Shown one piece after another: positions 60,851 through 64,000 of a stretch of DNA of 64,000 nucleotides (the first letter of the stretch is position 1; each line of letters begins with the position of its first letter). Under the pieces are notes generated by a model that saw only the letters and a list, made by a program, of their open reading frames with translations, ran no database searches and was not told where the DNA came from. The DNA is from Blastocladiella emersonii ATCC 22665 (Eukaryota; Blastocladiomycota; Blastocladiomycetes; Blastocladiales; Blastocladiaceae), in contig JANHCV010000009.1 in the NCBI GenBank assembly GCA_025594325.1, positions 310,001 to 374,000 on the forward strand, given 5' to 3'. The translations under genes and the position numbers were made by a program.

Positions 60851-63176
60851 TCACTGGCCGTAGTGAACCGCGACCATGGCCTCGGCATATTCGGGACTCG
60901 CGACAGTTTTGGGGGCAGCACGGCAAATCTGGTTGATGATCAGACACGCCGTGTCGCCCTTCCGCATCGCCACGACCACGGCCTGCGCGATCCATCGCGC
61001 GTCCTTGACGCCGTCAAGCGCGCCCACGGGGACGGCGCGCCAGAAGCTGAGCGGGAGCGGCATGGTCGCTCCCACCGCGTTGGGGAGCGTGTCGAGAAAA
61101 GCGCTGAAGTCGGCGCGAATCAAAGCCTCGACGAGATCGCGATACGGGTGGTACAAAGCATCGCAGGCGGAAGACACGAAGTGGCGGCGACCTCGTTTGA
61201 ATGGGCTCGCGGCGCGCGCACGTGCGCAAGGTCGTCAACTGAAGCGAGGAAACGCGCGAGCTCCTTGACGGCGACGATGGGAATACGCCGAATGCATTGC
61301 GGATCGATCGCCAAGAAATCACGGACGGCATTGAGCCACGCGCGCTGGTTTGTGATCTGGCATTCGCCGCAAGACTTGGTACGAGGCAGCGCCAGTGGGA
61401 AGCGGTGATGACCGGCGCGGTTAGCTGCCTGCGCCCAGATCATGGCGCCAAGAACCGAGTGGATGGTACCGCGCTGCTCAATCAGCTTGAGCGCGTCCTG
61501 GCGGTGAAACTCATCCTGCATCACGGCGGCGAAGACCCACACAAGCTCGGGGCAGGCTGAGCTCGAGAGCTGAAGGACAGTCGCGTGCGCGAGGAAAAAG
61601 AGAAAATGTACGCTCACCGTAAGCTCGCTTGAGAAGACGGATGCCATCGTTTTGCTCGAGTCGTGGTGAAGTCCTGCATTTTGGCTATTGGGGCCATGCT
61701 GTACGAGTGTGTCACGCAAATCCGAGGCCAAGTCATAGCTGAGATCCGGCGTGAGGTCACTGCCATGCTTCCAGAGAAACGCAAGTATTTCGCGAGGCCC
61801 TGGTTGACTCGAACATGGCTCAAGTGATGCTCGGAAGGCTACACATCGGAGAAAAAAAGTCAGTGATTTTTTCGCGCAAGGCAGACTGTCAACGTCAACG
61901 CACCGTGTCGCACAGCGCCCGAAAAGCGACTGCCCATAGGCTCCACGGATAGCGTTGCTACGGGACCTGCGAGCCCACCACCATTCGCGCCCAAGGCAAA
62001 AGTAAGCACGCGGCCCCAGTCCGAGTCGTTGAGCAGAGCATGTTTGTGAAGCAGGTTGAGGACGTCAGTGTTGATGGAGAGCGGGCGAGCGCTAGTCTTG
62101 GAGCCAAAGATGCTCTTCTCGACACCCGCGTCCAAAGAATTGGTTGACGGAAATTCGAGCGCTGCCAGTTGATAGAGAACTGCCGGTCTTTGGACCAGGT
62201 GCGTGACGAGTTGTACATTTTCGAAGAGCGGCGGAGCGGCCGTCCACGACTCGCGAAGGAGCCACTGGAACACAAGCGCAAAGTCCCGAGCCTGCTCAAG
62301 AGTCATGTCTGGCTCTGTTTCGAGGAAATTCAAGAGGCTGGCGGAGACCGCTTCGTTTTGGAAATGGCGAGCGAGCCAACGAGACGCAGGACCAAACGCG
62401 GGTACACTGTGCAGGGCAAGGAGAGTAGACAAGTCCCAAACGAAGACGGCGAGGATGCCCAGGAAGTCAAGCAAACGCACCGGATTGTCCGCATCGTCGG
62501 CCCAAGACACAAGGTGTTCATAAATCGAATCGTAAAAGGCGTGAGGTGTCAAAGCAAACCAAGTGACGGCCGGCAGCCGGATGGAGAATAGCCCAGGAAC
62601 TCGATGCTGCACATGTCGAAGCAGGCAGGCAAGCTTTGACGGTTCGAGACGCATGACTGCGAGAGTGATGAGCTGGCAGAGTGCCGCAACTGATTAGTCT
62701 TTGCATTGAAGCTTACAGTCATTAAGAATCGAGTGTTTGAGTCCCGCAGTCGAAGACGCTGGACTAGTATCAAAGGAGCGCAAGGCCAGCGATGCAAGTG
62801 GAAGAATGTGATCAAGAAGCACCGGAAAGAGCGATGTGACGACTGGATGACGAATGGCGTTGTGGGAACAACTATTGTGTAGTGCGGAAGCGTAGCAATA
62901 TTCGATGAGCGCACCGCTGTTGGACGGCAGAACTGTCTCCTTGCTGTCATAGTCCTTCCGCCAGTCTGCGGGCGGTCCGTGGGCAAGCAAGTGTCGGATC
63001 CATACGCCTTTGACGGGGGCGCTGTGTGAAAGGAAGTGAAGCTCGCGCGTCGCTGCGCAGATCGGCGATTGGGGCTGCGCGAGTTGGAGCGCAAAAGTCA
63101 ACAGCTCGACGGGCAGCATGGCCAAAGTAGGGCGCTCGTTCGGTTACAGCAAGTTTCTTTCATTAGCTTCGTTCAT
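60851..63176 (-). pseudogene. F-box-like family copy 7: two in-frame stops and a frameshift
   Basis: MNEANERNLL is followed by TAA at codon 11 (63144-63146), where copy 1 has CAA (Gln). The frame reopens at MAMLPVELLTFALQLAQPQ. A second in-frame TAA at 62694-62696 (after CKLQCKD, before SVAALCQLITLAVMRLEPS) interrupts exon 1. The remainder is open: VRLLDFLGILAVFVWDLSTL, PAFGPASRWLARHFQNEA and LAGPVATLSVEPMGSRFSG. After an intron with acceptor GATGTGTAG come exon 2 blocks PREILAFLWKHG, HSVLGAMIWAQAANRAGHH and KSCGECQITNQRAWLNAVRD. A frameshift near 61190 then breaks the frame, and the C-terminus continues with LPLSFWRAVPVGALDGVKD and QICRAAPKTVASPEYAEAM to 60851. A decaying copy, closest to copy 1. 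Confidence 0.72.
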
Positions 63177-63247
63177 GATTGTTGCATTCGGGAGCGAGGA
63201 GCCTCGAAGCTGCGATCACGGCCAAGAGTTGATCGCTCGGGCGACAC

Positions 63248-63278
63248 CACGCGAGTGGCGACACCACGCGAGTGGCGC
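63248..63278 (-). promoter_or_regulatory. Duplicated GCGCCACTCGCGTG element, F-box-like copy 7
   Basis: A perfect 14-mer at 63265-63278 (minus strand), 88 bp upstream of the copy-7 ATG, plus a second, tandem 13-base copy at 63248-63260 closer to the gene. Confidence 0.6.
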
Positions 63279-63351
63279 ATCGCGGCGGATTCTCTCATCT
63301 TGCACGGGTGCTCAAGCTGTGATCCATCAAACAAACGAGCTCTCTGCGGAA

Positions 63352-64000
63352 CCGCACAACTCACAGCGACTACTCCTCGACCGCGCGCTTCTGCGCCTCG
63401 CCGCCAGCGGCCACGTCGCGCAGCTGCTTGGCGCCGCGGCCGAGCTGAAGCTCGCCCTTGTCCGTCTCGGGCGGCTGCCACGCCTTCTTCTCGTCGGAAC
63501 CGACCTGCTGCCCGCCGCGGTGCATCGGGGCCGGGCCATGCGGGACCGCGCCGCGGCCAGCGCCAACCGTCGCGGTGCCGTGCGGGTCGGTCGCGTAGTG
63601 CGGGTGGCGCGCCTGCTTGCGGGCGGCGAGGATCTCGCGCAGGACGGCGTGAGCGCGACCCGCCGCGGCGGCGCACGCCTGGCAGTGCGCGTGCTCCGTG
63701 TGGCTGCCGCAGTGCGCGTGCACGCGCTCGGCCGACGACAGGACGAGCGCCAGGACGCCCGAGTAGTCGAGCGCGTCCGTGGCCAGGTGGTGCGCGCGGT
63801 CGCCGAGGTCCGACGGCGGCGCCATGGACTCGCCGGCCGGCGGCGGCGACGAGGTGACGGCGTGCTGGTGGATGCCAAGCGACTCGGAGCCCGCCGACAC
63901 GAGGAGCCACGCGGCCTGGTGCGCGAGGTCTATGCAGCACGGCGGACGAGTTAGCGTCGTGTGGGCAGCGATTGAGTGAGGGAGAGGGAGCGTACCGGCG
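63352..64000 (-). repeat. Right arm of the ~650-bp near-identical inverted repeat (continues past the window)
   Basis: Reverse complement of 27718-28366. Identity includes the intron. Because the window ends inside the arm, its full length is unknown. Confidence 0.85.
63370..64000 (-). CDS. Cys/His-rich helical protein, DUF326-like; right inverted copy, cut by window end
   Basis: The reverse-orientation twin of the gene at 27.4-28.35 kb. Visible here is the last exon (DLAHQAAWLLVSAG, VHAHCGSHTEHAHCQACAAA, stop at 63370-63372) and part of the preceding intron; the three 5' exons lie beyond the window. One amino-acid difference was seen (GELQLG here, GELRLG in the left copy). Whether the 5' exons exist cannot be judged from this window. 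Confidence 0.7.
   Translation of the reverse strand, partial: AGTLPLPHSIAAHTTLTRPPCCIDLAHQAAWLLVSAGSESLGIHQHAVTSSPPPAGESMAPPSDLGDRAHHLATDALDYSGVLALVLSSAERVHAHCGSHTEHAHCQACAAAAGRAHAVLREILAARKQARHPHYATDPHGTATVGAGRGAVPHGPAPMHRGGQQVGSDEKKAWQPPETDKGELQLGRGAKQLRDVAAGGEAQKRAVEE

Noticed and set aside
1-64000. CRISPR arrays, rRNA genes, bacterial operons
   Set aside because: No regularly spaced repeats or rRNA signatures were seen; introns and gene content are fungal.

Overview
The window is a GC-rich, gene-dense piece of a fungal nuclear genome. Genes carry short GT-AG introns of about 50-75 bp, start in ordinary ATG contexts, and include fungal families: a Tgl-type lipase, a Tom20 receptor, DOMON/b561 proteins, a GPI-type secreted protein and a chromodomain Ty3/gypsy integrase. 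My inference is a basidiomycetous yeast, probably Tremellomycetes (Trichosporonales-like). No marker gene in the window proves the species.

Left part (1-28 kb), mostly single-copy housekeeping genes: a patatin/DUF3336 lipase (-), an RF2-type organellar release factor (+), a tandem-CBS protein (-), a Fanzor/TnpB-type RuvC nuclease (-) abutting a frameshifted Ulp1-like gene (+), a P5CR/NOXRED1-like oxidoreductase, an RRM-AlkB protein (ALKBH8-like), a Tom20-SET fusion, a CblC/MMACHC-like protein, a small membrane protein, a GPI-type secreted protein, an M20 amidohydrolase, two tandem DOMON-cytochrome b561 genes, a DAO-type FAD oxidoreductase, tubulin cofactor D, and a Cys/His-rich helical protein.

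Middle and right part (28.4-63.3 kb): base composition falls locally and seven copies of a lineage-specific F-box-like gene family appear. Only one copy is intact (58.4-60.6 kb). The others are truncated, frameshifted, carry nonsense codons, or are split by a Ty3/gypsy fragment. All seven share a GCGCCAC-core element 62-88 bp upstream of their ATG. Between them lies a block of normal genes (34-49.6 kb): a 1,671-aa Q-rich protein, a membrane-anchored subtilase, a GATA_AreA/DUF1752-type regulator, a nicotinamide riboside kinase-like protein, a third DOMON-b561 gene and an unassigned secreted protein.

The family-rich region is bracketed by two near-identical inverted copies of the Cys/His-rich helical gene (27.7-28.37 kb and 63.35-64.0 kb, the second cut by the window end). 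This points to segmental duplication plus inversion, or to recent gene conversion.

The most notable items are the Fanzor-type gene with all three RuvC acidic residues and a zinc ribbon, fused back-to-back with a Ulp1-like remnant; the F-box-like family with its common promoter element; and the 5'-truncated retroelement with an 11-bp target duplication whose conceptual removal restores the host reading frame.
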